Below, piece after piece: positions 33,992-46,019 of a DNA stretch of 64,000 nt. The DNA is from Adiantum capillus-veneris (lineage: Eukaryota > Streptophyta > Polypodiopsida > Polypodiales > Pteridaceae). The stretch spans positions 66,952,372-67,016,371 of the forward strand of contig CM043953.1 of NCBI GenBank assembly GCA_014529385.2, given 5' to 3'. Within the stretch, counting starts at the first letter, position 1, and every line of letters begins with the position of its first letter. The position numbers were made by a program, and so were the translations under genes. Below the pieces are notes generated by a model that saw nothing but the letters and a program-made list of their open reading frames with translations, searched no databases and was not told where the DNA came from.

Positions 33992-36900
33992 TCATAAGAA
34001 CTATAATTTGTCACTTTTGTACACAACCTTGTTAGCAACTACACTCATGAAAAGAACCTACTTAAAACAAAAATCAATGTTTCACTAAATACTTGTACTC
34101 TAGTCTAAGAAAAAGTGAGTAGGCTGCATGCAATAATCCATGGTGACTTCTTATATATCTGTTTGACATTTTTGCAATTGTCATGTGAAAAGGAATTATT
34201 TGTGATTATAATGAAATATAGAAGTTTGTGTGGGTCAAATATGAAACATTTGCAAATTCAATTAGCGACCACTTAAAACATTAAGTTCATCTAAATTTGC
34301 AATGTTTTATGATGCACGTATACTAGATGTACGACTCCATTATGTAAGCCACATTTGGTGATTTAGGACATATCCCAAAAATTGCGCATGTTGTAATTCT
34401 GATTTTTTTAATTAAAGATTAGCCTTAAAATAAAGTTCACTTTGGATATTTTTCATTCATCTCATTTATTTGTATACAAATACCTCGTATGGACACAATT
34501 GAGGAATTTATACACACACTTTCATTAGTTTTTTCATAGCAATGTTTATTTTGTAAGAAATTATATGCTTTATGTTATTAAATTACAAGATGATTGTGAG
34601 TTTGAAACCTTGAAAAATTCTTAGTTGATGGATATTAACATATAGATATACTATATACCTTAAGTTATGTCCCATAACCTCATTGTGCCAATAAAAAAAG
34701 CCTTGAAAGACCAAACTTTTCCTCTCTTTGGCGTTGTTTTCAAGATTTGGGTGTTTTTATCTCAACATAAAATAAATCTAATACTAAGTTATGAAGCTCA
34801 ATTTCTTCCTTTAATGAGTTTTTTCCTACCCATACACCTTGAAAGCTATGAAAAATGTTTTTTGGATGAGAATTTATTTTTAGTTTATATAAATTTTGTT
34901 AAAATTGCAACAATTTTTTATGATTGTTTCATGGTAATATTTATTACCATAATCTTAATTTGGTATTAAGTTTTGAAAAATAAAGTCAGGCTATGTTCTT
35001 CACCTCATAATTGACCTAAGATATGAGCATGACCTTTTTTTTCTAGCTTCACTAAATAATTATGACAAGAGTGTCCAATTACCCAACTAGTGTTAAGAAC
35101 CTTCCTTGCCAACAACATATCGTTCTTATAGAATCCTATCTTCCAACTCCTTTGCACCCATTTGCATACCTTTCCCACAGGCTGCTGATCGTAGGGAATT
35201 CCTTGAATAGGTGGGAGAGGTCTTCGCTAGTTGTTCTGTATGGAGAGCATCTATCTGGGCCAATTTACCTGGCTAGAGCCTTCACCTCAATCGGCAAGGC
35301 TCCCCACAACACCTTCATATCGAGTGGGCCATTGTGGGCACCAGATGTTCTTGGTGACTTCCTCTCTTCTTGACTTTGGCCAATTCATGCTCCCCTATTT
35401 GTTCAATGGAAAGAACCAATCCATCGAAGCCATAAGTGTGTGGTATACTTCTTTGGTTTGAGGCTTACTGAAGTTTCTCTTAGTAGGGCTTGTTTTGGTG
35501 CTAGGGGGATGATCATTCCCGTTAAGAAATTTGATAAGGAATAGCGCTTCCACTTACCCACCATCACCATATAGATAATGAGGACCTCAAGGGTACTGAG
35601 TAAGGTAGCAACCATTTTGGAATCTTTGGTTTTCCCACTCACAATAAAAAATAGAGGTGGAGGGAAAGAAAGGTAAGCTTTACAAAGTTGGTCCCATGTA
35701 GAAGGGCTAACAAGGGGCACTTTCATGTGACATGTTCTTATTGTTACTCTCAATTGCCGAAGTCCGAAAATGACAAGTTAATTCAACTTATCCACGGCGA
35801 AAATTGGGCATTACACATTCACATGCTTTATAAGAATGAGTTTGGCATATAGTTGCAATGGATCAAAGCATTATGTTAGAGCCTGGTCACATCATCCTAA
35901 TTCACATCCATACTGCCCAGTCACCCGACTAAGGAGAAATGGAATGATTGCATAAAAATGACAAGCCAGCTTTTTAGAGGGAGGGTTGAGAACAAGAGGG
36001 AGTTACATCAGCAAGTTAGCCGATCCTTTCTTAGGGAAACCGATGTGAATTTTAGGCAATAAGTGCATATCCTACTGCTCACAAGGGAAGATATCCGACC
36101 TTGCGTGGCTTTTGAGATGATGTGACTTACATGATGAGTGCACTCTCTCTCTTAGTCACCTATCAATGACGAGCAAGGTGCTGCTCTCATGTGATCAAGC
36201 TCTTTGACATCACAAGCATGGCTTCAAGTCTATCTCACATCCGCAAAAGTGACTATGCTTACACAATTATTAGTGCTAGTTGGTAAATGGGTAACTGAAG
36301 TAGCTAAAGTTCCTATTAAAACTTTACACATTTTTCACCACATGCATTAATTCCTCACATCTCACTTCCATAGCAATAGCTATGTTATAGTTGCTCGAAC
36401 AAAGAAACAATGAAACTTTTGGTACATAATTTGTTAAAGTTATTATTGCTACTAATTTTGAAGGAGATAAAGGAGTACAAAATGCAACACATAAAAAATA
36501 GCAAAAGCTTTTTGAATTTAAAAAATGACTGAATATAATATGTACCCAACACATAACCTAATAAAACTGTGCTACGAAAGTAGCATAAAAATTACAATTT
36601 ATTCATGTCCTCTTTTCTAAAGTAAGATACTGAGTATCTCTAGAATGTGGCTTGTTGGGCATTTATCATATAGGAATTGAAAGTGCGTTGACACTCATAG
36701 ACCTCAGCAACAAAGTAATGGAAAGAATACTTTTGATAATCATAAATAATCATAAATAGAGGCAGGTTGAATTCGTGTAAGGAAGATCAATTAGAATTCT
36801 TCTTCTAGACCCCAGGCTTCCAACTAAATTGACTTAATACCATAGCTTTTTACTACTTTACTGAGAAAGTGTAGGCTAGTTAGGGAGAATCTTTGTCTAT

Positions 36901-39900
36901 AATAGAGCGATATTATGTGAATTTTCACTCTGATGAAAATAAGTAGCCTTCCTACCCTTGGCTCTCGTCCTCTCTATGTGACACACAAACTTTTGGCAGC
37001 TAAACACAACTTGAAACCTAGTCCAAACAGTTGCAACAAACACACCAAAAACAACCTCATATAGGAACATAGCATGAATTGTAAAGTGGCATGTGATAAG
37101 AGTAGTTGTGCTATAAAAAATTGGGTAGCAAAAAGCCACCGATTAGCTTTTTGGTGCAATGTGGCCTACAACCACATGATAATCGGTGGAGATAATTACA
37201 AAAAGCACAAATAAACCTCCTTGTATTGGAAAATGAGGCTAATTTGTAGATCATATTTGGCCCTAAAGCGTAGTGGTCAAGGAAAGGACCCTTGGTGACC
37301 TTTTCTCACAATGTCTACATAGCCAATGGCATAGTCCAAGAACCATGGTCGGAGCAACATTGCAGGGATAGGTCATCAAAGGACTTTTGTTAGCTTCAAC
37401 GTCAATGGAAAGAGGGGCCACTTACTACGCCTAGAGAGTACAAAAAGAGGTGCCAATAAATTCACAGAGAGAATCCAATGATTGCGAACCTTTTGCATGT
37501 GAAGATGGTAATACATTTGACTATTAAGTTGATGCTTTGAATGCATCACCATGAATAGGTTTGGTTAGCGACTTGATGGACATCAACAAGAAACTTTGAG
37601 AAATTATTTCACCATGGAATGCTTGAGGATAAGAGGGCACTTGACATTTTCTCCTCGGCGAGGGACTTGGATCGGAGTAGTATTTCAACAAGCTTGACAT
37701 AGCTACATATTGAAAGGAAAATATGTATTCTCTTGAACCAAGCATGAGCACTCATGTCATCTCACGTGTCACATGCAAGAGAGCAATGGAGCCAATGAGA
37801 TTGTGGACTTTAGCCTATATGGACAACTGTTGTGCGAACTATCTCTTTTATAGTCAGCAAACGAGTTATCATATGTGCATGTGAGGGCACATGGTCCTAG
37901 AACAATTGGCATGGTAAGTTGCACAAGAGTTCAAGATATATATGTGGGCACGTGGTTGATTCGTCGACCTTTTAAAGAGATGCTGTGTGATCCTTGAGAG
38001 GTGCACCTAACCACTTGCTACTACTACATAAAGTAGATTAGATTTATCTTGTACACGTGAAGTATGTCAAGTATGCGCTTAGCTCATTGCAAATCAAGTT
38101 ATCAAATGAGTGTACACTCCCTCTTTTGTGCTTAGTAGTTAGCGTAATAGTTATGTGTGCTAAAAATGAATGCTACGCTTAAAAATCTATCCTGACTTTT
38201 TAGCTTGTAACTTTTGAAAATGCTAATAATTGTGATATGATGTTATGCTGCGCATGATCTCATGTATTGTGAAGTGCACATTAACCTACCAAATAGTAGC
38301 ATAAACATGACGATGGTATAGTGTTAAGAACAATTAGCGCATGAGCCCATGCTTTCTTGAGGTGAATCACAAGGTCCACACACGACTCTAACCTATTATG
38401 GGTCACAATATTCTTATCACACCAAAATGCATTTCAATTTTTCTAATTAAATTATATGGTACTCTTACATGTTGGTCAACCATATGGTGTAATTTTCCAC
38501 ATCCATTTTCTTCTTAGAAAATTCTAATTAGATAAGTACGGAATATACGGGAATTTCGAGGAAAATGCAGAATATTGGGATAATTGTTTGTGATTGTGAT
38601 GCATTAGCTGTAGCGTTGTATTGGACAACATGATTGTATTGCTATGAAGGCCGTTATAAGGTTCCTTCTGTTGTTTTTGCAATTTTCTAAACGAAAGGTT
38701 GTATTGTTGTCATGTTTTCGGCATAAGAAGTTGTTTGTAGCACTAGGGCTTGAGTTTTGCTTACATTGCACACACCACAAAGAATACCAAAGTTTAAAAG
38801 CATACATTAAGATACAAGTTTGACATAAACTAAGTAAGGAAGGTATAAGGAGCATTCAAACGAACAGTGCCTCTCAATGCAATTTAAACACTAAATTGAA
38901 AATTTTGTCTATTATTTAGTTCTTTAATACAAAATTAAGGTACTCCTTTGCATTTATCCTTCTTTGTGTACAATTACAGAGGATGGATTCTTTGCGATTT
39001 GAATTATATTATCCATTTATAGACTTGACTTGGCCTTTGTCATAATTCACGATTTTGTTTTGTTGCCTAATATCCTTAGATTTCCATACCCAAATGATGT
39101 AACTAATGTCTTATAAATGTTGTGGAGGTTAGTGCTCTTTTGCAAATACTTGTTCTAGCAGTCTTTGCAAACTTCCACATCGTTCAATGTTGTGGAGGTT
39201 AGTGCTCTTTTGCAAATACTTGTTCTAGCAGTCTTTGCAAACTTCCACATCGTTCAAATTAATCTTCTTTGAAATTGTGCCTAATATTATATTTTCACCA
39301 AGTATAGTGTGGCTACTCTCTCTCCTTATCACATTCACTATAAGATGTCGCTTTCAAATTTTGGCGTTACATTACTGACGTCAATGGAGGGCATCGGTAT
39401 GTGTAGGTAAATCAGGAGGGAGGTCAACTTTCTTCTCTTTGTCTCTTGCCCTCCTCCTCCTCACTTGCTATAGATGTGTTGCCTCACGACCTGCTGGAGT
39501 TGAGATTTTCACTCGTAGGCTGCTCCCCAATAACAAGGTAAGCTTCTTTTCAAGTTTCCTTGTAGATATTTGCACTTGTGTGTGTGTGTGTTTGTAGGTT
39601 TGAGGACATGTTTCCAATTGTTTCTTGCTTAAATAGGCCGCATGTGAGTGCTCTAACATTCTTTTTTGTTGCATACACAAATACACACACACATTCGCAT
39701 AAACATGCACACAATCAAATAAAAATGCACACTTTACAATATAAACACAGTATCTATGATGCACGTACACATTTTCCAATTTAAAAATAAGATAAAATAC
39801 TATTTTATAAATAATATCAATTAAAAATCATCATTAACTAAGAGAGCTAATGACATTTTATCATTAGAAGAAATTTTTATTTTGATTTATGTTATTTTAT

Positions 39901-40154
39901 AACTACTTTTGTTGTTTTTGTGTAAGTAAATTTAAAATTTAAAATTTATATTGTTATTTTTGTAATTGTAACTTATCGTAGGCTAGTCGCTTAATTAGGT
40001 TTAGTTTTTTAACAATAATCATTTAAGTAATAAGTGGTTTTATCGCCTAGGACTGGTCCGCATTTAGATCGGTTGAAGGTTAGCTGCTTAAGTAGAACGC
40101 CTAGCTGCTTACGTATTGAATCGTTTAGCCAAGCCCGCTTAGTCCTACATGCAG
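33992..40154. other. AT-rich spacer without recognised genes
   Basis: Six kilobases with only short, unsupported frames on both strands. I recognise no domain, LTR or terminal inverted repeat. The only structure is the 70-bp perfect duplication at 39118-39257 and short CA/TG tracts near 39570 and 39680. Confidence 0.5.
39118..39257. repeat. perfect 70-bp tandem duplication
   Basis: Two adjacent copies (39118-39187, 39188-39257) starting TGTTGTGGAGGTTAGTG appear identical. The lack of differences indicates a recent event, or an assembly artefact. Confidence 0.9.
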
Positions 40155-40177
40155 CTCGACTAGTTTCTTTTTTTTTT

Positions 40178-42815
40178 CGAGAAAAAGATCCTTCTAGTAG
40201 TTAATGAAACTGTCCATAGGACTACAACCATCTCTATAAGAGAGGGCTACAACAATCCTGAGGGGGAGACTCTCCCAATGAGAAACCACCATATGTACAG
40301 TTAGGCTAAATCAAGATATTGGAGGAGGGGATAGCCACGCAGGTGGACGGTAGTGCCATCTGAGCACACCTTGGACCATGGTGAAGAAAGATCAAGGGTG
40401 CCAGAGTCGAAGGAAAGACTATCTACGCTATTGTGTACGCGGCTGGAGCTGCCCTAGAGTCTCTTGAGCTATCCTCTGAGAGTATTGATTAGCCGCTAGC
40501 CAAAGATCCCAAACTGTCTCTATTGGTGGTACAGGGCGAGCCTCAAAGATGTGGAAACATTGGGCCCGTCAGATGAACCAGAGTGTCAGGCCGCATATGA
40601 GCTCCCAACACTCCTCTCTCTCATTGCACCACTCGTGTGGAGTAAGCTGTGCAGCAGGATGGAGTGTAGGTCGACTCCCCTACATCACTATCATCATGCT
40701 GGTGGAGGATAGTTCAAAGTGAAGTGCCAGGCCCATGGGATTGCACCAAGCAGTTGCCCCCCAAGTGTACTTCCGTGCTTTAGAAAGAGATGGCATCAGC
40801 CAAAGAACATGAAGCCAAACTTGTTGTGCCAAAGGACTGTGACATTGACTCTCCACAAGATAGTCACAAGCTGCACATGCTGCCAAGAGACCAGTATGTA
40901 CTAGCCAGCGCCCAACTACTATAGCTCAATGTGCAACAAGCTAGTGGAACAAAGTGACTCACCTCAGCTGCCTGGAGTCCCACAACCTCTCCCAAAAAGC
41001 CGACAAGAACTCAACTGTGAGACCCTCCTCTTGCCAACAAAGTGCTACAGGGAAAGCCTCTCTTCGTGCTACCAGTATGTGATGTCCCAGTCAAACAGTG
41101 TATTGAAAGAAAGGGACACCTAGATGGTCCGGTGAGAAGAAATGGTCCCTCCAAAACCACTTTCAAGGATCCCTCCTGCACTCAAGCTAATGGACAACTC
41201 TCCCAAGCCCACAACCTCTAGTGGCCAGTCTCAAGAGCTGTTGGGTCAGGATCTATGACAAGAAATTTCTTGCAGATGCCCCCAACTTGAATCCTTTGAA
41301 AACAGCACTCTTCCACCTATGGGGTCTCTACTGAAACTCGCTGTGAGCATCCCTCAGCCTATAGCTTGAAAAAAGGGAGGGTAAAAAAGGGAGGCTACAG
41401 TCTCTGAGCAAGCTTAAACTGCAATGAGAACCTCCAGTCGAGTGAAGGCCCCAAGCCATGTGGGTGCGCCACACTCGAGAGGTGTGAGCCACTCAGCTGA
41501 TACTGCCTCTGTGATGTCCCGACACATGCTCTATGCCCCTCTCATACCCTAAAGCTGGATGCCGTGAAGCTCCTCTAACAAGCCTGAGAACTATAGCCAA
41601 TCACCTAAACTGCGTGTTGGACCCTTTTCCATGGGACCCCAGAAAACATGAGGGCTACTACCAACCAAGTGGCCTCTATGAGTGTTCTAACCATGGGGTT
41701 CCAAACAAGGGGATGTTTCAGGCGCTCCTCCATGCAAGTAGACTGACGCTGCTCCAGGCCGCACCTCAACTGCTCCCAGGAGCAGATCAGACTCACAGCC
41801 CAATAGTCCTCTAGTCTCGTGCTTAGGCCAACTCTGCACATCTCTGTGAATTAACATATGGGCAAAGGTTGCTAGTGGCCTCCAGCTTGAGGCACTCTAG
41901 CACTAAGCCGCTAAAGCAAAAGCTCCTTCCAGGGCTCCTCCCCTCGAAGAAGTTCTCTAACAAAAAACTTCCCTAGAAGGGCTGTACTCTAGTGTGCTGG
42001 TTCTATGATCCCCAAATCTCCCTGTGAACAAGGATGAGTGATGACCTACCATGCCACTTTGGCCCGGGCTATGTGAGTGTCACACCTTGACCAAAGTGGC
42101 CCGGGCTATCTGAGTGTCACACCTTGACCAAAGGAAGTTCTTGATCAACCTCTCTACCTGGCTGATGCAGGAACTTGAAAAGATTCAACAAGAAGTGATG
42201 TACCATATAATAGCCAGTAACATATTGTTGGCCACTACAACTCTCCCTGCCAGAGAAATCCGTGTGGAGCTCTAATATAACAACTTCTTCCTAATGGATA
42301 GGAGGAGGGGATGCTCAGGAGACAAGTCCAATCCAACCTGATAGTCCAAGTATTGAACTGAAATCCTTGGGGGAATCCATCTAAAACCCTCACTTGGCAG
42401 CCAATCAAGCGTAGGAGCACTACCAACAAAGAAAGCCGGAGTCTTTCTCTAGTTGATCAGTGCACCTGATGCACAACAAAAGGTCTCAAGAGCATGCTCA
42501 AACCTGTGAAGGTTGGCCTCCATGCCATCCAAGTACAAGGCTGAATCGTGTGCAAACTCAACATCTAAAAGCTCATCTCCCTGAATAAGGAGCACTAAGC
42601 CACGTAGACCAATCTGTTTTGAAACCAAAAACTTGCTAATTACCTCAGCACAGAACAGAAAGAGGAAGGGGACAAGAGGACAACTGTGTGTGACCTAACG
42701 TGTGAGCATGAAACGATCACCTCTACATCCTGACAATAGTATCTGACTGTGTGCCCGTCTGTAAAGAGCTGACACACCTATGATCCAAGCATGTGAGAAG
42801 CCCATCCTACAAATT

Positions 42816-42816
<1 letters not shown>
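40178..42816 (-). pseudogene. LINE reverse transcriptase C-terminal part and 3' region
   Basis: Continues the RT after the LTR insertion: GWASHMLGS, SPSSFC/CPLVPFLFLF-like block, then EFAHDSALYLDGMEANLHRFE, where the YADD catalytic box has become FAHD. Below about 42200 the conceptual reading resembles the poorly conserved LINE C-terminal region and contains many stops. A ~37-bp tandem duplication lies at about 42054-42133. Confidence 0.6.
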
Positions 42817-42875
<59 letters not shown>

Positions 42876-42986
42876 AAACCCCAAAGTGTGTAGAATACAC
42901 ACATGAGATGATGTATATATAGAGGGGACCTGGGTGCCATATATAGAGAAGCCATATATTGAGTAGCTTCACATATAAGCTCAACA
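42817..42986 (-). repeat. 3' LTR of tandem-repeat element
   Basis: Same sequence as 45236-45409 from AACCCCAAAGTGTG to AGCTCAACA. The outer end lacks the TGTTG terminus, and its (GA)n runs directly into LINE sequence. Confidence 0.8.
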
Positions 42987-43555
42987 CCCTTGCTCAAATA
43001 AGGGTCCCTAATTGTGGATGAAAAAACCCTTGGGGGATCAAGGGAAAAACCCACAGCTCTATATACACCCACCATTATATTATAAAAATCATTGAATGTA
43101 CAAATGTTCATGAGAAGCTACATCACTCCTTTTACAATGAATGTTTTATGAGGAGTTACATTACTCCTATCCTATCAAATACAATAATGAATATAAAGGT
43201 TCAATAAAGAGGTGTAAAGGCTATCGATTAACTCGTAATCAGAAATGTCTTCTTGAATCTGTTGTGTAGCTTGTCATCAATATGGCATCACCAAACATGT
43301 CTTCATAAATCTTTTATTGTCACCAAGTTTGTCTTCATGAAATCAATTCTTTGATCAATCCTACATAGATCATAGACTCAAAAAACATAGTCACGAAAAT
43401 TATTAGCATCGTTAGTGAAATAATTACATTCACAATGCCATAAGAGATGGTTCGCGACGTCAGTCTTTCAACGACATATATACGCATGACAACATATAAG
43501 TATGAACATAAAAGAACAAGATGTGTGATTCTGTGATGCAAATGACATGTGTATA

Positions 43556-43960
43556 TACTACATAAAACGACATTTATCAATGTTGTGATATCAATGAGTA
43601 TCATCAAAGTATTAACACAATATCATCATTGTATCAATAAAAATGAATAAATCATCATGGTATCAATGAAAAGCATCATAGAATAATCAGTGTATCAATG
43701 AAACAATGTCATGGTATCACGGAGAATAACCATGGTATCAACGAAACAACATCATGATATCACTGAATAATCATTGTACCAACGAAACAACATCATGGTA
43801 TCACTGAGAATAACCATATGGAATCAAAGAAATATCATCATGGCATCACTGAGAATAACCATGGTATCAACGAAAATCACCATGACCAAAGTACTAACAA
43901 AACATCGTGATGGTACCATCAAAATCACTATGGTATCAACGAGAGATTATCAATAAAACG
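43556..43960. repeat. minisatellite, CATGGTATCA(A/C)TGA-type units
   Basis: Many imperfect repeats of a unit of about 20-40 bp, such as ATCATGGTATCACTGAGAATA and CATGGTATCAACGAAACA. Open frames across it are artefacts. Confidence 0.8.
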
Positions 43961-44189
43961 ATATAAAATATATCTCTAGAAGAATAATTATACGAGAATC
44001 AATGAACGAGTATATCATATAACAAAAGATCATACCAACAGTAGCTTGATAGAATTTGGACGATCATCAACGGCTCGCCTGAATCGAAACGATATGTAAC
44101 TGGCTTTTGCAGCAAAGTTATGTCAGTAACAAATATATGATTGATGAAGAGAAAATATAATTGAGAAGTTTTCAATTATGAGAACAATC

Positions 44190-45225
44190 AAAAGCAAAAA
44201 GCAAAATTTGTGTTTCAAACATATTCGCGGTACGAGAACGATAACCCAAAATCGGTGCAGAATTTAAAGAAAGTCTCTTCTGCAAAGTTGTACACCACAT
44301 AAATTCCGATGACTCAAACGAATAGTTTATGAATTTTCAATTAGCAAAAAAATAAAAAAAACAAAAACGAAAGTTGCTTTTTAGGCATGTACGCAGTTCG
44401 CAAACGATAACTCAAAATGAGTGCACAATTTGAAAAAACTTTCTTTTGCAAAGTTGTACACCACATTGATTCCAGTGCCTCTCGTGGGCTGTTTTTGTGA
44501 AATCAATCTCAATGAGGAGAAAAATCAAAAGCAAAAAACAAAAGTTGCTTTTCGGACAAGTACGTAGTCCGCCAATAATAACTCAAAATCGGTGCAGAAT
44601 TTAGAAAAAATTTATTTTGCAAAGTTTAGACCACATTGATTCCATTGCCTTTAGCGGGTAGATTCTGCAAAATTGTTTTCAATCACCAAAAAAATCAAAA
44701 ACAAAAAGCGAAGTTGCTTTTCAGGCATGTACGGAGTCCGCGAGACGATAACTCAAAATCGGTGCAGAATTTGAAAAAACTTTCTTCTGCAAAGCTGTAG
44801 ACCACATCGATTCTAGTGCTTACAGCGGGTAGTTTCTGCAAAACTATTTTCAATCAAGAAAAAATCAAAAACTAAAAGCGAAATTGCTTTTTAGGCATAT
44901 ATGTAGTCCGCGAACAATAACTCAAAATCGGTGCAGAATTTGAAAAAACATTCTTTTGCAAAGTCGTAGATCACATTGAGTCCGGTGTGTCCACCAAGTA
45001 GTTTCTGCAAAATCGTTTTCAATTAGGAGAAAAATCAAAAATACAAAGCGAAGTTGCTTTTCACGCATGTATGCAATCCGCGAACGATAACTCAAAATCG
45101 GTGCAGAATTTGAAAAAACTTTGTTCTACAAAGATGTAGACCAAATTGATTCCCATGCCTCCAGCAGGTAGTTTCTGCAGAATTTTTTTCAATCACGAGA
45201 AAAATCGAAAACAAAAACGTCGTGC
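44190..45225. repeat. ~170-bp tandem repeat, six copies
   Basis: The phrase ATAAC(T/C)CAAAAT(C/G) recurs at 44241, 44407, 44578, 44748, 44917 and 45087, giving periods of 166, 171, 170, 169 and 170 bp. Each unit also has GTGCAGAATTTGAAAAAAC, TTCTGCAAAGTTGTAGACCA and an AAAAATCAAAA(A/G)CAAAA stretch. The monomer size is like that of plant satellites. Confidence 0.9.
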
Positions 45226-45235
45226 TCTGATACCA
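45224..45235 (-). other. primer-binding site, initiator tRNA-Met
   Basis: TGGTATCAGAGC on the minus strand, immediately inside the LTR; it is an exact match to the standard plant site. Confidence 0.88.
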
Positions 45236-45236
45236 T

Positions 45237-45289
<53 letters not shown>

Positions 45290-45409
45290 ACATAAATAGA
45301 ACCCCAAAGTGTGCAGAATACACACATGAGATTATGTATATATAGAGGGGACCTGGGTGCCATATATAGAGAAGCCATATATTGAGTAGCTTCACATATA
45401 AGCTCAACA
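45236..45409 (-). repeat. 5' LTR of tandem-repeat element
   Basis: 174 bp with perfect terminal inverted TGTTGAG/CTCAACA. It contains a (GA)n run (45240-45288) and a TATATATAGA stretch that may act as a promoter. Confidence 0.85.
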
Positions 45410-45835
45410 ATGAAGAGTGCCCTCCAAAAAGTCCCAATCAACTCTATCGTAGGCCTTCTCAAAATCGAGAAGAAGTATCACCAGACCCTCACCATGGAGA
45501 CGCACGAGGACAGAAGCCTCCCAAAAAGTAAATATGTTGTCATGGATACTACGCTCCTTGACAAAACCTGTCTGTGTCCCATGTATAATGCTCTCCATAA
45601 GTAGGTGTACTAAAACTTAGAGCCTTGGCAATAATTTTGTAGAGTGAGTTGAGGATGGTGATGGGCTACCACATCGAATCTCATCCAAGGAGCCACCCTC
45701 CTTGGGAATGAGGTAAATCAGGCCCTCACTCATGTTGTCAGGCATCTCTCCTGTGTGCAAGGTATACTAAAAAGCACTGCAAAGATCTGAGCCAAGCAAG
45801 TCCCAATACTCGAAGAAAAAGCTGGGAGTCAAAGG
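45404..45835 (-). pseudogene. LINE reverse transcriptase, N-terminal part
   Basis: The 64-aa open piece at 45598-45404 includes GTQTGFVKERSIHDNI and LLLDFEKAYDRVDWDFLEGTL, the L1-type RT blocks with the motif A Asp. Upstream, LTPSFFFEYWDLLG and MPDNMSEGLIYLIPKEG blocks occur with stops and a frame change between 45600 and 45830. Confidence 0.75.
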
Positions 45836-46019
45836 CTCGAGTAGTTTATTTAGTCACTTAGAGACTTAGAGCTAGTCATGTAAGCTTAATCGATATTATA
45901 ACAATTTATTAAGACTTGTGGCTTCAAGGTAACCACTTAGGTATTTTGTCACTTACTCCTCACGAAGGACTACTCCGTATTTAGGTCGTTGAAGGCTACA
46001 CACATATGACTATCGGCTT

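Larger units (their letters stand above)
42817..45409 (-). mobile_element. non-coding short-LTR element with tandem-repeat interior, inserted in the LINE
   Basis: The 5' LTR is 45236-45409 (TGTTGAG...CTCAACA, 174 bp, minus strand). It is directly followed by a TGGTATCAGAGC initiator tRNA-Met primer site (rc of 45224-45235). The 3' LTR is at 42817-42986 and is nearly the same apart from a ~14-bp indel, (GA)n length and loss of its last ~5 bp. The interior (42987-45235) has no gag or pol; most of it is two tandem-repeat arrays (43556-43960 and 44190-45225). It interrupts the LINE RT reading between FLEGTL and FVGW, so it inserted after the LINE. The target duplication appears lost with the LTR end. 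Confidence 0.78.
40167..45835 (-). mobile_element. 5'-truncated L1-like LINE, interrupted by an LTR element
   Basis: The minus strand has RT blocks from about 45830 downward (IPKEGGSLDEIR, GFVKERSIHDNI, LLLDFEKAYDRVDW). They stop at 45410 and resume at about 42815 (FVGWASHML, then an altered YADD box reading FAHD at 42545-42556), running on to about 40200. The 3' end is a poly-A (poly-T at 40168-40177 on the plus strand). Target duplications CTCGACTAGTTT (40155-40166) and CTCGAGTAGTTT (45836-45847) match at 11 of 12 bases. No endonuclease is present, so the copy was 5'-truncated at insertion. Many stops show decay. Confidence 0.8.
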
